The notes under the pieces are model-generated. The model worked only from the letters and a program-made list of their open reading frames with translations. It made no database searches and was not told the origin of the DNA. A stretch of 12,710 nucleotides of DNA, taken from Eudoraea sp. (lineage in GTDB: Bacteria > Bacteroidota > Bacteroidia > Flavobacteriales > Flavobacteriaceae). The DNA is taken from positions 1 to 12,710 of the forward strand of contig JABDPH010000531.1 in NCBI GenBank assembly GCA_013042925.1, written 5' to 3'. How positions within the stretch are numbered: position 1 is the first letter of the stretch; each line of letters starts with the position of its first letter. Shown piece after piece: positions 1 to 7,492 of the stretch. Both the position numbers and the translations under genes were made by a program.

Positions 1-979
1 GATCAATACTTATTGGTATATATTGCAAACGGGTACCCGAATCATAAGAATATAATCCAACGCCATTACTTCCTTCGGCTACAACAATTTTATCTTCTAA
101 AAAATCAACCGTTCTTTTAGTAAATGATCCAAAGTCGGAACTAATCGGAATTTCTTTTTTAGTCTTTAAATTATCATCCAGTATGCGTAAGCCAAAGCCT
201 GCATCCAATAAAGCTACTTTATTATTGTCGAACGCCAATGACCGTAGATCTGAAAATAATTCTTCCTTTTTAATATCAAAATCTTTCGCGTCATAAATCG
301 TAACAGATCCATTTTTTCCACTGGTAACATAAACTTCCTTACCATCCACTTCTATATCTGTTGCATTATCACCAGGTTGGTAACCATAAAGAATACCGGC
401 GCCTAAATCCATAGTGCCTCCGGCATTAATTTTTATTTTAGTAACAAATGAGCTGGAAGTAGCAGTAAAAGATGCCTCTTTATTCAGCCCCCCTACCGCA
501 TATAAATATCCATCTGAATATTGTAACGAATTTATATCCGAATTCAAATAGATAAGTCGCGAGGTAACCACAGGATTGTGAGGATCAGAAATATTTACAA
601 TATCTATTGCACCATAATAGTCTTCACCTGCCAAATTGTAGGAAACATAGGCATAATCTCCTTCAACATCAACATGCGATGCCGTTAAAACAGTACTTCC
701 ACCAAGGCTTGGCGGATTTACCTGTGCCACAAGTGATATAGGATAATCTCCTGCTTCATCTGCTTTCGCGGTTGAGAATTGCTTATTTGTATTTTGTTCG
801 TCTTCAAAAATATCCAGCACTCCGGAATTATCGAAATTAACACTGCCGCTTAACTTTACGAAATCATTTTCTAAGATAAGATTCTCCTGTTGTTCATCAA
901 CGAAAACGGTTGTTTCGTCACTACAGGATACAAAAAAGGCCATCGAGGCCATAAATAAAATGGGGATTCTCTTAATCAT
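1..979 (-). CDS. LVIVD-repeat / beta-propeller surface lipoprotein (3' end beyond left edge)
   Basis: The reading frame runs leftward from ATG at 979 and is still open at base 1, giving 326 residues. The N terminus is a type II signal peptide: Lys/Arg at residues 3-4, a hydrophobic stretch and a lipobox FVSC, so Cys19 should be lipidated. The residues after the cysteine (S-D-E) resemble the acidic export signal described for surface lipoproteins of flavobacteria, so surface exposure is plausible. From about residue 100 the chain has repeated beta-blade patterns such as VDVEGDYAYVSYN, GAIDIVNISDPHNPVVTSRL (123-142), IEVDGKEVYVTSGKNGSVTIYD (209-230) and VDFLEDKIVVAEG. The 'DIVNISDP..P' blade is the LVIVD-repeat signature. 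No catalytic motif is visible. Function is unknown; a ligand-binding or scaffold propeller is the reasonable guess. The missing C terminus could hold further blades. Confidence 0.85.
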   Translation of the reverse strand, partial: MIKRIPILFMASMAFFVSCSDETTVFVDEQQENLILENDFVKLSGSVNFDNSGVLDIFEDEQNTNKQFSTAKADEAGDYPISLVAQVNPPSLGGSTVLTASHVDVEGDYAYVSYNLAGEDYYGAIDIVNISDPHNPVVTSRLIYLNSDINSLQYSDGYLYAVGGLNKEASFTATSSSFVTKIKINAGGTMDLGAGILYGYQPGDNATDIEVDGKEVYVTSGKNGSVTIYDAKDFDIKKEELFSDLRSLAFDNNKVALLDAGFGLRILDDNLKTKKEIPISSDFGSFTKRTVDFLEDKIVVAEGSNGVGLYSYDSGTRLQYIPISID

Positions 980-1030
980 AAGTAGGTTATTTAACTAATT
1001 TTGGGTAATTAATTAACGGCAAAAGAACAA

Positions 1031-1065
1031 AAAAGGTATATAACTACAAGGCTTTTTTCGACAAA
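1031..1065 (-). promoter_or_regulatory. Weak candidate promoter for the LVIVD lipoprotein
   Basis: Read on the minus strand, TACCTTTT (1038 to 1031) matches 7 of 8 positions of the Bacteroidota -7 element TAnnTTTG, and a TTTG lies at 1065-1062. The 23-nt gap is longer than the usual 19-21. The predicted transcript start near 1024 would give a leader of about 45 nt. This is a motif match only. Confidence 0.3.
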
Positions 1066-1144
1066 CGGTAGGATTAGTAGTTAATATTATTTATTTTTTC
1101 TGAAAAATACGTAGGTTTAAACTTACTTAATCAGGCCGGTATTT

Positions 1145-1792
1145 CTAAATTTTACCTAATTTTTCCAGAATAAAAAGAATGATTATAGGAATGGCCAGAA
1201 GTATCACCATTAGGGTATCTGTAACTATTAAATCTGGTTTAAATAGCAAGGATGTGGCATACCCTCCAATGGCCCCACCAAAGTGAGCTGTATGCCCTAT
1301 ATTACCCAGGCGCTTTTTCATCCCATAAATGGAGTATAGCATATAGGCCAGACCCAGAACATATGCCGGGATGGGGATTGGTATAAACATAATCCCAAGT
1401 CGCATATCCGGCTGCAGTAAAATAGCCGCATACAATATTCCGGTAACTGCACCACTTGCTCCTACAGCGCTATAAAAAGGTTCATCTTTATGAAAAAAAA
1501 GGGCCAGTAAACTCCCTGCAACAAGACTAACAAAATAAATTATCAAAAATTTTTCCCAGCCAAACCAATTAATTACGACCGGAGCAAAGAAATATAACGT
1601 AAACATATTCATGAAGAGGTGAGAAATATCTACATGTAGAAATCCTGAAGTCACCATTCTATCGCGCTGGCCCGCCTTTATTGCACCTATTGTAAACTTA
1701 TAGCGATCAAAGAAAATTACATTGTTAAAACCTCTTAGGGATATTAAAACATTTACAACTATTATTGCAATTGTAGCAAGATGTAAATTCAT
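1145..1792 (-). CDS. Rhomboid-family intramembrane serine protease
   Basis: This 215-residue polytopic membrane protein cleaves substrate transmembrane segments within the bilayer of the inner membrane. The rhomboid signature is complete. H53-x4-H58-x3-N62 lies in the second membrane segment (oxyanion side chains). The nucleophile Ser113 sits in GASG (111-114). The general base His170 sits in AHFGG (169-173). Approximate membrane spans are 5-22, 55-76, 80-100, 110-127, 133-155, 166-184 and 190-210, so a six-helix core plus one C-terminal helix is likely. There is no extra soluble domain. The gene starts 18 nt after a predicted transcript start in a palindromic promoter shared with the divergent acyltransferase gene. 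Its 3' end lies 165 bp before the lipoprotein start on the same strand, so separate promoters are likely. The substrate cannot be deduced. Confidence 0.93.
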   Translation of the reverse strand: MNLHLATIAIIVVNVLISLRGFNNVIFFDRYKFTIGAIKAGQRDRMVTSGFLHVDISHLFMNMFTLYFFAPVVINWFGWEKFLIIYFVSLVAGSLLALFFHKDEPFYSAVGASGAVTGILYAAILLQPDMRLGIMFIPIPIPAYVLGLAYMLYSIYGMKKRLGNIGHTAHFGGAIGGYATSLLFKPDLIVTDTLMVILLAIPIIILFILEKLGKI

Positions 1793-1816
1793 AAAAATGT
1801 CAATTTAATTAAGCGC

Positions 1817-1834
1817 CAAATATAGCTATATTTG
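1817..1834. promoter_or_regulatory. Palindromic bidirectional promoter core (rhomboid / acyltransferase)
   Basis: CAAATATAGCTATATTTG is a perfect 18-bp palindrome. Each half is a perfect Bacteroidota -7 element: TATATTTG at 1827-1834 for the plus strand and the same octamer at 1824-1817 for the minus strand. On the plus side TTTA (1804-1807) lies exactly 19 nt upstream, a 3-of-4 match to the -33 TTTG. No good -33 match is seen for the minus side. Predicted starts are near 1841 (leader 12 nt to ATG 1853) and 1810 (leader 18 nt to ATG 1792). Both motif matches are visible; activity is inferred. Confidence 0.7.
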
Positions 1835-1852
1835 CCCATATTTATTTTAAAC

Positions 1853-2740
1853 ATGCAACGTCTTGTATATATTCTTGCCTACCCATTTTTATGGTTAATC
1901 TCAATACTACCTTACGGGCTTTTTTATTTTTTTTCTGATCTGATGTATTTTCTTGTTTACCGTATTGTTGGGTACAGAAAGAAAGTGGTTTATAATAATT
2001 TGACCCTGGTTTTTCCAGATAAAACTGAAAAAGAGAAAAAAGATATCCAGAAGGCATTTTATAAGCACATGTGTGATATGTTACTGGAAACTATTAAAAC
2101 CCTAAATATTAGTGAAGAAGAATTAAAGAAACGTTACGCGCTGCCCAATATTGATTTGCTTCTGGATTTAGAAAAAGAACGCAGTATACTGGTTATGTTT
2201 CCGCATTTTGGCAATTGGGAATGGAGTATCATAGTAAATATTCATGTGAAATCTAAGGGGTTTGCTGTCTATCAAAAAATTGATAATGTTTATTTTGACA
2301 GATTGATTAAAAAAATCAGGGGTATATGGAGTACAACACCAATTTCTCAAAAGGAGACTGTAATTACAATGGCACGCAATCACCAAAAAGGCATTAGAGG
2401 CGTGTACGGAATTGTGAGTGATCAGTCCCCACAGGCGCACCTTGCCCAATACTGGACAAATTTTATGAATATAAAGGTGCCAGTGTACAATAGTCCTGAA
2501 ATATTAGCCAGAAAGTATGACCATGCCGTTGTCTTTGCAAAAGTTAGTAAAGTAAAACGAGGGTATTATAGCACAGAATTCATTACGATTGCCACAGAAG
2601 GTAGTAAGACCAAAGAGAATGAAATTACTGACCAGTTCCTACGTCTTACAGAAGAAGAAATAATACAGAACCCTGCTTACTATCTGTGGACTCACCGTCG
2701 ATGGAAACACAGGGATAAAGTACCTGCAAAATTTCTTTAA
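1853..2740 (+). CDS. LpxL/HtrB-type lysophospholipid (lipid A) acyltransferase
   Basis: This 295-residue protein transfers an acyl chain from a thioester donor to a lipid acceptor at the inner face of the cytoplasmic membrane. The family member best known is the late lipid A acyltransferase LpxL/HtrB. The catalytic H-x4-E motif is His118-FGNW-Glu123. Other family landmarks are the N-terminal hydrophobic anchor (about 3-37), the 'YRKKVVYNNLTLVFPD' segment (41-56) and 'GIVSDQSP' in the C-terminal half. The length matches the family. I chose ATG 1853; an in-frame TTG at 1832 lies inside the -7 promoter element and would precede the transcript start. The gene is monocistronic and convergent with glmM. 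It could act on lipid A or on another acylated lipid such as an aminolipid; the sequence alone does not decide. Confidence 0.87.
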   Translation: MQRLVYILAYPFLWLISILPYGLFYFFSDLMYFLVYRIVGYRKKVVYNNLTLVFPDKTEKEKKDIQKAFYKHMCDMLLETIKTLNISEEELKKRYALPNIDLLLDLEKERSILVMFPHFGNWEWSIIVNIHVKSKGFAVYQKIDNVYFDRLIKKIRGIWSTTPISQKETVITMARNHQKGIRGVYGIVSDQSPQAHLAQYWTNFMNIKVPVYNSPEILARKYDHAVVFAKVSKVKRGYYSTEFITIATEGSKTKENEITDQFLRLTEEEIIQNPAYYLWTHRRWKHRDKVPAKFL

Positions 2741-2759
2741 AATAGAGTATTACTCTATT
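2741..2759. terminator. Hairpin between convergent acyltransferase and glmM genes
   Basis: AATAGAGT-att-ACTCTATT is a perfect 8-bp stem with a 3-nt loop, placed directly after the acyltransferase stop and 17 bp beyond the glmM stop. Read on the minus strand it is followed by TTAAAG, giving a short TTTT run at the stem foot; the plus strand has no real T tract. It most likely ends both converging transcripts. It is AT-rich, so its strength is uncertain. Confidence 0.6.
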
Positions 2760-2776
2760 GTAGCCCGTATTTTATC

Positions 2777-4165
2777 TTATATACCGGCTATCTCTTTTAT
2801 CTCTCCTATGATTTTATCTGCTAAGGAAGCAGCTTCAACCTGAGTTTTTGCCTCAGTATATATTCGAATAATTGGTTCGGTATTAGACTTCCTTAAATGC
2901 ACCCAACTCTCTTCAAAATCTATTTTTACTCCATCAATTGTAGAGATTTCTTTGTCTTTGTAGCTTTCAGAAATTGACTCCAATATCTTATCGACATCCA
3001 ATTCAGGTGTTAATTGAATTTTCTTCTTACTCATAAAGTAACTGGGGTAGCTGTCTCTTAGTTCTCTAACCGAACCTCCTTTCTCTGCCATAAGCATTAA
3101 AAATAAAGCCGTCCCAACCAGAGAGTCCCTGCCGTAGTGACTTGAGGGGTAGATAATTCCCCCATTACCTTCACCGCCAATGATGGCATTATTATCTTTC
3201 ATTTTCTTTACAACATTCACCTCACCTACAGCGGCTGCTTCATAAACACCATCATGCTTCATAGTAATATCCCTGAGTGCCCTGGAAGACGATAAATTGG
3301 AAACGGTATTTCCTTTTGTTTTCCCAAGCACATAGTCTGCACAAGCTACTAAGGTATACTCTTCTCCAAACATTTCTCCATCATCACAGATAAATGCCAA
3401 ACGGTCTACATCTGGATCTACAACTATTCCAAAATCGGCTTTTTCCTTTACAACAAGTTCACAAATATCTCCTAAATGTTCTTTTAGTGGTTCAGGATTA
3501 TGTGGAAAATGCCCGGTGGGCTCACAATACAACTTAATAACTTCCACTCCCAAAGTTTCAAGTAATTTGGGAATTGCTATTCCCCCGGTTGAGTTAACTC
3601 CATCCACAACGACCTTAAACCCGGACTTTTTAATCGTCTCTGCATTGACTAAAGGCAAATTCAGGACTTCATCTATATGAATATCTATATAAGCGTTATT
3701 TTTGGTGATAGTTCCAAGTTCATCAACTTCAGAAAAATTGAAATTTTCTTTTTCCGCCAATTCAAGAATAATTGCTCCCTGGGCTGCATCAAGAAACTCG
3801 CCTTTTTCATTTAAAAGTTTTAGTGCATTCCATTGTTTTGGATTGTGACTTGCCGTAAGAATAATACCCCCATGCGCCTTTTCCAAAGGAACCGCTATTT
3901 CAACGGTAGGGGTGGTAGACAATCCAAGATCTATTACATCTATTCCAAGCCCAACCAATGTAGATATCACCAAATTCTGAATCATTTCTCCAGATAGACG
4001 GGCATCTCGTCCAACAACAACTTTTAACTTATCTGATTTGGAATAGTCTTTTAACCATGTACCATACGCTGCTGCAAATTTTACGGTATCAATGGGAGTC
4101 AGATTATCATTTGGCTTCCCTCCTATGGTACCTCTTATACCCGATATAGATTTTATTAATGTCAT
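2777..4165 (-). CDS. glmM: Phosphoglucosamine mutase (alpha-D-phosphohexomutase family)
   Basis: This cytoplasmic enzyme of 462 residues interconverts glucosamine-6-phosphate and glucosamine-1-phosphate on the way to UDP-GlcNAc for peptidoglycan and lipid A. All four family loops are visible. The phosphoserine loop is TASHNP with Ser106. The Mg-binding loop is DPDVDR (250-255). The sugar-binding loop is GEGNGG (331-336). The phosphate-binding loop is RKSNTEPIIR (425-434). The N terminus 'SISGIRGTIGG' is the usual start of this family. GEGNGG in place of the proteobacterial GEQSGH is, as I recall, common in Bacteroidota and archaeal homologues, so phosphoglucomutase or phosphomannomutase activity is a possible alternative or addition. 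The gene is divergent from acpH and has its own -7 element. No defect is seen. Confidence 0.9.
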   Translation of the reverse strand: MTLIKSISGIRGTIGGKPNDNLTPIDTVKFAAAYGTWLKDYSKSDKLKVVVGRDARLSGEMIQNLVISTLVGLGIDVIDLGLSTTPTVEIAVPLEKAHGGIILTASHNPKQWNALKLLNEKGEFLDAAQGAIILELAEKENFNFSEVDELGTITKNNAYIDIHIDEVLNLPLVNAETIKKSGFKVVVDGVNSTGGIAIPKLLETLGVEVIKLYCEPTGHFPHNPEPLKEHLGDICELVVKEKADFGIVVDPDVDRLAFICDDGEMFGEEYTLVACADYVLGKTKGNTVSNLSSSRALRDITMKHDGVYEAAAVGEVNVVKKMKDNNAIIGGEGNGGIIYPSSHYGRDSLVGTALFLMLMAEKGGSVRELRDSYPSYFMSKKKIQLTPELDVDKILESISESYKDKEISTIDGVKIDFEESWVHLRKSNTEPIIRIYTEAKTQVEAASLADKIIGEIKEIAGI

Positions 4166-4185
4166 AAGTTTCTAAATAGTTTTTG

Positions 4186-4193
4186 CAAATATA
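4186..4193 (-). promoter_or_regulatory. glmM promoter -7 element
   Basis: Read on the minus strand the site is TATATTTG followed by C, a perfect TAnnTTTG. It predicts a transcript start near 4179 and a leader of about 14 nt to ATG 4165. No TTTG lies at the usual distance upstream; the nearest (4223-4220) is 26 nt away. Confidence 0.6.
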
Positions 4194-4223
4194 CATGTCT
4201 TGATAATTAAGATGCGCTCCAAA

Positions 4224-4254
4224 TTTGTAAATTCCATTGTGAAGATTATATTCG
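4224..4254 (+). promoter_or_regulatory. acpH-ggt promoter (TTTG-N19-TATATTCG)
   Basis: TTTG (4224-4227) is followed after exactly 19 nt by TATATTCG (4247-4254), a 7-of-8 match to TAnnTTTG. If the last G is at -7, transcription starts at about 4261, the A of the acpH start codon, so the mRNA may be leaderless. Confidence 0.6.
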
Positions 4255-4260
4255 TACTAA

Positions 4261-4854
4261 ATGAATTTCTTAGCTCATATATATCTCTCCTTCGGAGATG
4301 ACGAAATAACTATCGGAAACTTCATTGCCGACAGTATAAGAGGTAATAAATACAAGCACTTGCCGGACAGAATACAAAAAGGTATACTGTTGCATAGGGA
4401 AATAGATACGTATACAGATTCACATCCTATAGCAAAAACGAGTAGTAAAAGATTGCATAATAATTACAGTCACTACAGCAGGGTAATAGTCGATATCTTT
4501 TATGATCATTTTTTAGCTAAAAACTGGAAGCAGTATTCGGATACTCCTTTGGAACTATATGTAGATAATTTTTATGATTTGCTGAAAGATAACATTACCA
4601 TACTGCCTGATAATACTAAACGAATGATTCCATATATGATTAGTGATAATTGGCTCCTCAACTATGCCAAAATGGATGGGATAAGCAGGGTTTTAAGTGG
4701 TATGAACAGAAGAACCAACAATAAAAGTAAAATGAATTACGCTATCCTTGATCTGGAAAAAGACTATGATGCATTTGAGTGTGAGTTTACTTCTTTTTTT
4801 AAAGAATTAGAAGCCTTTTCGAAACAAAAATATATTTCAATATGCGAATACTAA
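4261..4854 (+). CDS. acpH: Acyl-carrier-protein phosphodiesterase (AcpH, DUF479 family)
   Basis: AcpH removes the 4'-phosphopantetheine group from holo-ACP, returning apo-ACP and so turning over the fatty-acid carrier in the cytoplasm. The 197-residue length matches the E. coli enzyme (about 193). The N terminus MNFLAHIYLS is the family hallmark. It is followed by GNFIADSIRG, whose Asp24 corresponds, from memory, to an Asp needed for activity in E. coli AcpH. Next come LLHREIDTYTDSHP (43-56), rich in His/Asp metal ligands of the HD-like fold, and VDIFYDHFLAKNW (77-89). ATG 4261 is the first in-frame start after the promoter. The last 13 bases overlap the start of ggt, so the two are probably translationally coupled, although no metabolic link is obvious. 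Confidence in the family is high; activity is not proven by sequence. Confidence 0.88.
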   Translation: MNFLAHIYLSFGDDEITIGNFIADSIRGNKYKHLPDRIQKGILLHREIDTYTDSHPIAKTSSKRLHNNYSHYSRVIVDIFYDHFLAKNWKQYSDTPLELYVDNFYDLLKDNITILPDNTKRMIPYMISDNWLLNYAKMDGISRVLSGMNRRTNNKSKMNYAILDLEKDYDAFECEFTSFFKELEAFSKQKYISICEY

Positions 4855-6524
4855 TTCTATTTTTTGCACTAATCCTTTTTACACAATGTAAAAGACAACC
4901 AAATCCACCAACCGGGTTAGTGAGCAAAAATGCCATGGTAGTATCTGCGAGGAAAGAGGCCTCAAAAATAGGTGCAGACATACTTGAAAAAGGTGGGAAT
5001 GCTTTTGATGCTATGGTTGGAACTGAACTTGCACTGGCAGTGGCCTATCCTTTTGCCGGTAATCTTGGTGGAGGGGGTTTTATGGTATACCGTAAAAATG
5101 ATGGCAATATTGGCGCCATTGATTACCGTGAAAAAGCGCCATTGGCAGCCCATAAAGATATGTATCTGGATTCCCTGGGCAATGTTATTCCGGGCATGAG
5201 CACAATCGGGGCAAGTGGCACGGGTGTTCCCGGAACTATTGCCGGCATCTTTGAAGTACATAAAAAATTCGGCACTTTGCCTATAAAAGATATTATAGAC
5301 CCGGTAATAGAACTGGTTGATCAAGGGGTTGAGGTAACTCCAAAACAAGCCGCCAGATTAGATAGGTATTGGGATGAGATCAGAAGCGTGAATGGTGAAA
5401 ACACTTTATTTTATAATAAATGTGAACCGGGAGACACACTGCGATATCCAGCTCTTGCTACTACTTTGAGAAGAATAGCAGTAAACGGAAGGGATGAATT
5501 TTATAAAGGAGAAACTGCAAAAATACTGGCCAGGTTTATTCAGGAAAAGGGAGGTTTTGTAACTGAGGAAGATTTGGCAAAGTATGAGGCCAAGTGGCGA
5601 CAACCTATAGTGTTTAATTACAAAGATTTAAGGATAATTTCAATGAGTCCACCAAGTAGTGGCGGAGTAACGATAAATCAAATTTTTAAGATGATTGAGC
5701 CTTATGATATCTCAGACTATGGTCATAATTCTGCGAAATCTATTCAGTTGTTTACGGAGGCAGCAAGGCGGGCCTATGCCGACAGAAACTTTTTCCTGGG
5801 AGATCCGGATTTTGTTGTTATCCCTCTCGACGTTTTACTAAGCAAGAATTATCTTAAAAGTCGTATGGGAAACTTTTCATTTACAGCTGCCACACAATCT
5901 AGTGAGGTAGAGCACGGTAAAATAGAGATTGTAGAAAGTAAAGAGACTACTCATTATTCCATTGTTGATCCGATGGGAAATGCTGTTTCGGTGACTACTA
6001 CCTTGAACGGAGCATATGGATCCAAACTATATTGTGATGAATTAGGGTTCTTCTTAAATAATGAGATGGATGATTTTAGCGCCAAACCAGGAGTGCCAAA
6101 TATGTTTGGTTTAATTGGTGCTGAAGCCAATTCTATTGCCCCTGAGAAACGAATGCTAAGTTCAATGACGCCGACTATTGTCGAAAAAGATGGTGAGCTA
6201 TGGATGGTTGTGGGTTCTCCCGGGGGATCTACGATAATTACTGCTGTAGCTCAAACGATTCTAAATACATATGAATTCAATCTAAGTATGCAAGAATCCG
6301 TAAATGCACCTAGATTTCACCATCAATGGTTGCCTGATCATATCGTTTTTGAAACAGGAGGTTTTCCAGATGAGCTAAAAGATGAACTAAAATCTAAAGG
6401 TTACCATATTAACGAAGATCGCACACCTATTTTGGGAAAAGTGGATGCAATTTTAGTATTACCCGACGGCCGTCTCGAAGGTGGTGCAGATAAACGGGGA
6501 GATGATACTGCAGTAGGCTTCTAG
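4842..6524 (+). CDS. ggt: Gamma-glutamyltransferase, lipoprotein form
   Basis: This N-terminal nucleophile hydrolase (560 residues) hydrolyses or transfers the gamma-glutamyl group of glutathione and related peptides outside the cytoplasm. The precursor should self-cleave before Thr369 in E-T-T-H-Y-S (368-373) to make large and small subunits, with Thr369 as nucleophile. Substrate-site landmarks are present: Arg96 in DYREKAP, NNEMDDF (406-412), SSM (440-442) and the GSPGGS oxyanion loop (458-463). The N terminus is a lipoprotein signal (MRILILFFALILFTQC) with Cys16 as the lipidated residue. The residues after it (K-R-Q) do not resemble the acidic surface-export signal, so a periplasm-facing anchor is likelier. 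The start overlaps acpH by 13 bp. Many family members are soluble periplasmic proteins; the lipid anchor is a lineage feature rather than a defect. Confidence 0.93.
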   Translation: MRILILFFALILFTQCKRQPNPPTGLVSKNAMVVSARKEASKIGADILEKGGNAFDAMVGTELALAVAYPFAGNLGGGGFMVYRKNDGNIGAIDYREKAPLAAHKDMYLDSLGNVIPGMSTIGASGTGVPGTIAGIFEVHKKFGTLPIKDIIDPVIELVDQGVEVTPKQAARLDRYWDEIRSVNGENTLFYNKCEPGDTLRYPALATTLRRIAVNGRDEFYKGETAKILARFIQEKGGFVTEEDLAKYEAKWRQPIVFNYKDLRIISMSPPSSGGVTINQIFKMIEPYDISDYGHNSAKSIQLFTEAARRAYADRNFFLGDPDFVVIPLDVLLSKNYLKSRMGNFSFTAATQSSEVEHGKIEIVESKETTHYSIVDPMGNAVSVTTTLNGAYGSKLYCDELGFFLNNEMDDFSAKPGVPNMFGLIGAEANSIAPEKRMLSSMTPTIVEKDGELWMVVGSPGGSTIITAVAQTILNTYEFNLSMQESVNAPRFHHQWLPDHIVFETGGFPDELKDELKSKGYHINEDRTPILGKVDAILVLPDGRLEGGADKRGDDTAVGF

Positions 6525-6583
6525 ATTTAAAAAGGCTTGGGTTAGCAATTCTTTCTCAATTATAGCATTCAATTTTGAGATAC

Positions 6584-7342
6584 TTATTTGCCTAGCTGAT
6601 TTTTTAACTCTTCCATTGATTCCTGTAACTGTCTTAGCAAGCCTTTTTCTGTTGTAGCGTCTACCCCAAAAGTTATTTTACTGCTCACCTGCCAAAGTTC
6701 CTGTATCTGCTCTGCTTCTATTTCGTAAGGTGGATAGATTTCATTTAGTGATATTAAGAGTATCTTCGAATTTCCCGGTAATTTTTCAATCTTTTTAACT
6801 AATACGGCGTCATGGAGAACTACCACATACATCTTATTTGGATTAAGATCATCCAGCCCCTCCACCGCCTTTGCCAACACCCATTCCCCGGGCTGCAAAT
6901 TAGGTAGCATGCTATCACCTTCAACCTGAAAACCCCTGTAAGTGGCATTTCTGAATTCGGGCAGTGGGAGATCAAATGCAGGCAGCTGCTTGTACCAACT
7001 CGTATCCTGAATATTTTGAGGATACCCTGCGGCAGCCTTTGCATTTACCAAAACCATATTGTCATTTTCAGAAGAATCTACAGTAACAACTTTAGGAATA
7101 ACACTGGTCCCAGAATAATTTAAATGCTGATTCTTACTATCACCAAATAACCATAGTGGATTTACTTTAAATTGTTTTAACAATTCAACAACCACCTTGC
7201 CGGACAGTTTGGTACGACCACGCTCTATATCGGCAGTTGTATTGGGAATTCCGAGTATCCTTGCAAACTCTGCTTGTGTATATCCCAAATCGCGTCTAAT
7301 CTCAATAAATCTCTTAATAGTAAGCTCATTTTCTATGCCCAT
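6584..7342 (-). CDS. LexA/CI-like regulator: XRE helix-turn-helix plus S24 peptidase domain
   Basis: This 252-residue protein is a candidate self-cleaving repressor. Residues 6-66 form an XRE-type helix-turn-helix, with YTQAEFARILGIPNTTADIE (21-40) as the recognition core. Residues about 95-225 form an S24/LexA-like domain. NAKAAAGYPQ contains an Ala105-Gly106 cleavage site. GDSM contains the nucleophile Ser144. VLVKK supplies the general-base Lys183 (or 184). In E. coli LexA the cleavage site is 84/85 and the dyad Ser119/Lys156, so the order and spacing are similar. The last 20 residues (GLLRQLQESMEELKNQL) look like a short coiled coil. The gene is divergent from a small clamp-motif gene and a putative repair gene, across an array of palindromes that overlaps its own promoter, so autoregulation and damage-triggered derepression are inferred. 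S24 proteins of this kind also occur in prophages, but no phage genes are seen here. Confidence 0.9.
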   Translation of the reverse strand: MGIENELTIKRFIEIRRDLGYTQAEFARILGIPNTTADIERGRTKLSGKVVVELLKQFKVNPLWLFGDSKNQHLNYSGTSVIPKVVTVDSSENDNMVLVNAKAAAGYPQNIQDTSWYKQLPAFDLPLPEFRNATYRGFQVEGDSMLPNLQPGEWVLAKAVEGLDDLNPNKMYVVVLHDAVLVKKIEKLPGNSKILLISLNEIYPPYEIEAEQIQELWQVSSKITFGVDATTEKGLLRQLQESMEELKNQLGK

Positions 7343-7432
7343 CTTGCTAAATTTTCTCTTTAATACCTATACTTCAATTTAAAAACCCGATCCTTTTCTA
7401 ATGCACCTTTCAAAAACAGCTGGTACTATGTT

Positions 7433-7452
7433 GCTGCAAAATATATTTCAGC
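7433..7452 (-). promoter_or_regulatory. Imperfect inverted repeat in the regulator mRNA leader
   Basis: GCTGCAAAATATATTTCAGC has matching GCTG/CAGC ends around an AT-rich core with two mismatches. It lies just downstream of the predicted regulator transcript start (about 7456) in an approximately 114-nt leader. It may form a weak hairpin or be an additional protein site; chance is possible. Confidence 0.2.
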
Positions 7453-7462
7453 CCCGGGTACT

Positions 7463-7492
7463 CAAAGATACAAAATTTGGATTATTTCCAAA
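7463..7492 (-). promoter_or_regulatory. Promoter of the XRE-S24 regulator gene
   Basis: On the minus strand TTTG (7492-7489) is followed after 18 nt by TATCTTTG (7470-7463), a perfect TAnnTTTG. The predicted start is near 7456, giving a leader of about 114 nt, long for this genome. The -33 element lies inside palindrome 1 of the operator array (7476-7492), which fits autorepression. Confidence 0.55.

Noticed and set aside
1111..1126. Imperfect palindrome around GTTTAAAC downstream of the rhomboid gene, followed on the minus strand by GTATTTTT
   Set aside because: The arms contain a mismatch and the centre is self-complementary AT sequence with no real loop; a terminator is possible but not supported enough to list.
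4799..5348. Minus-strand open frames inside acpH/ggt (and similar frames inside the acyltransferase, uvrA and LOG genes)
   Set aside because: They lie opposite strongly conserved coding sequence, show no family motifs and have no promoters; they are antisense shadows.
6554..6580. Inverted repeat TCTCAA...TTGAGA between the converging ggt and S24 regulator genes as a terminator
   Set aside because: Only a 6-bp AT-rich stem with a 15-nt loop and no T tract on either strand; too weak to call.
7197..7382. Plus-strand open frame of 61 codons opposite the S24 regulator's 5' end
   Set aside because: It mirrors the conserved helix-turn-helix coding region and has no promoter or recognizable product.
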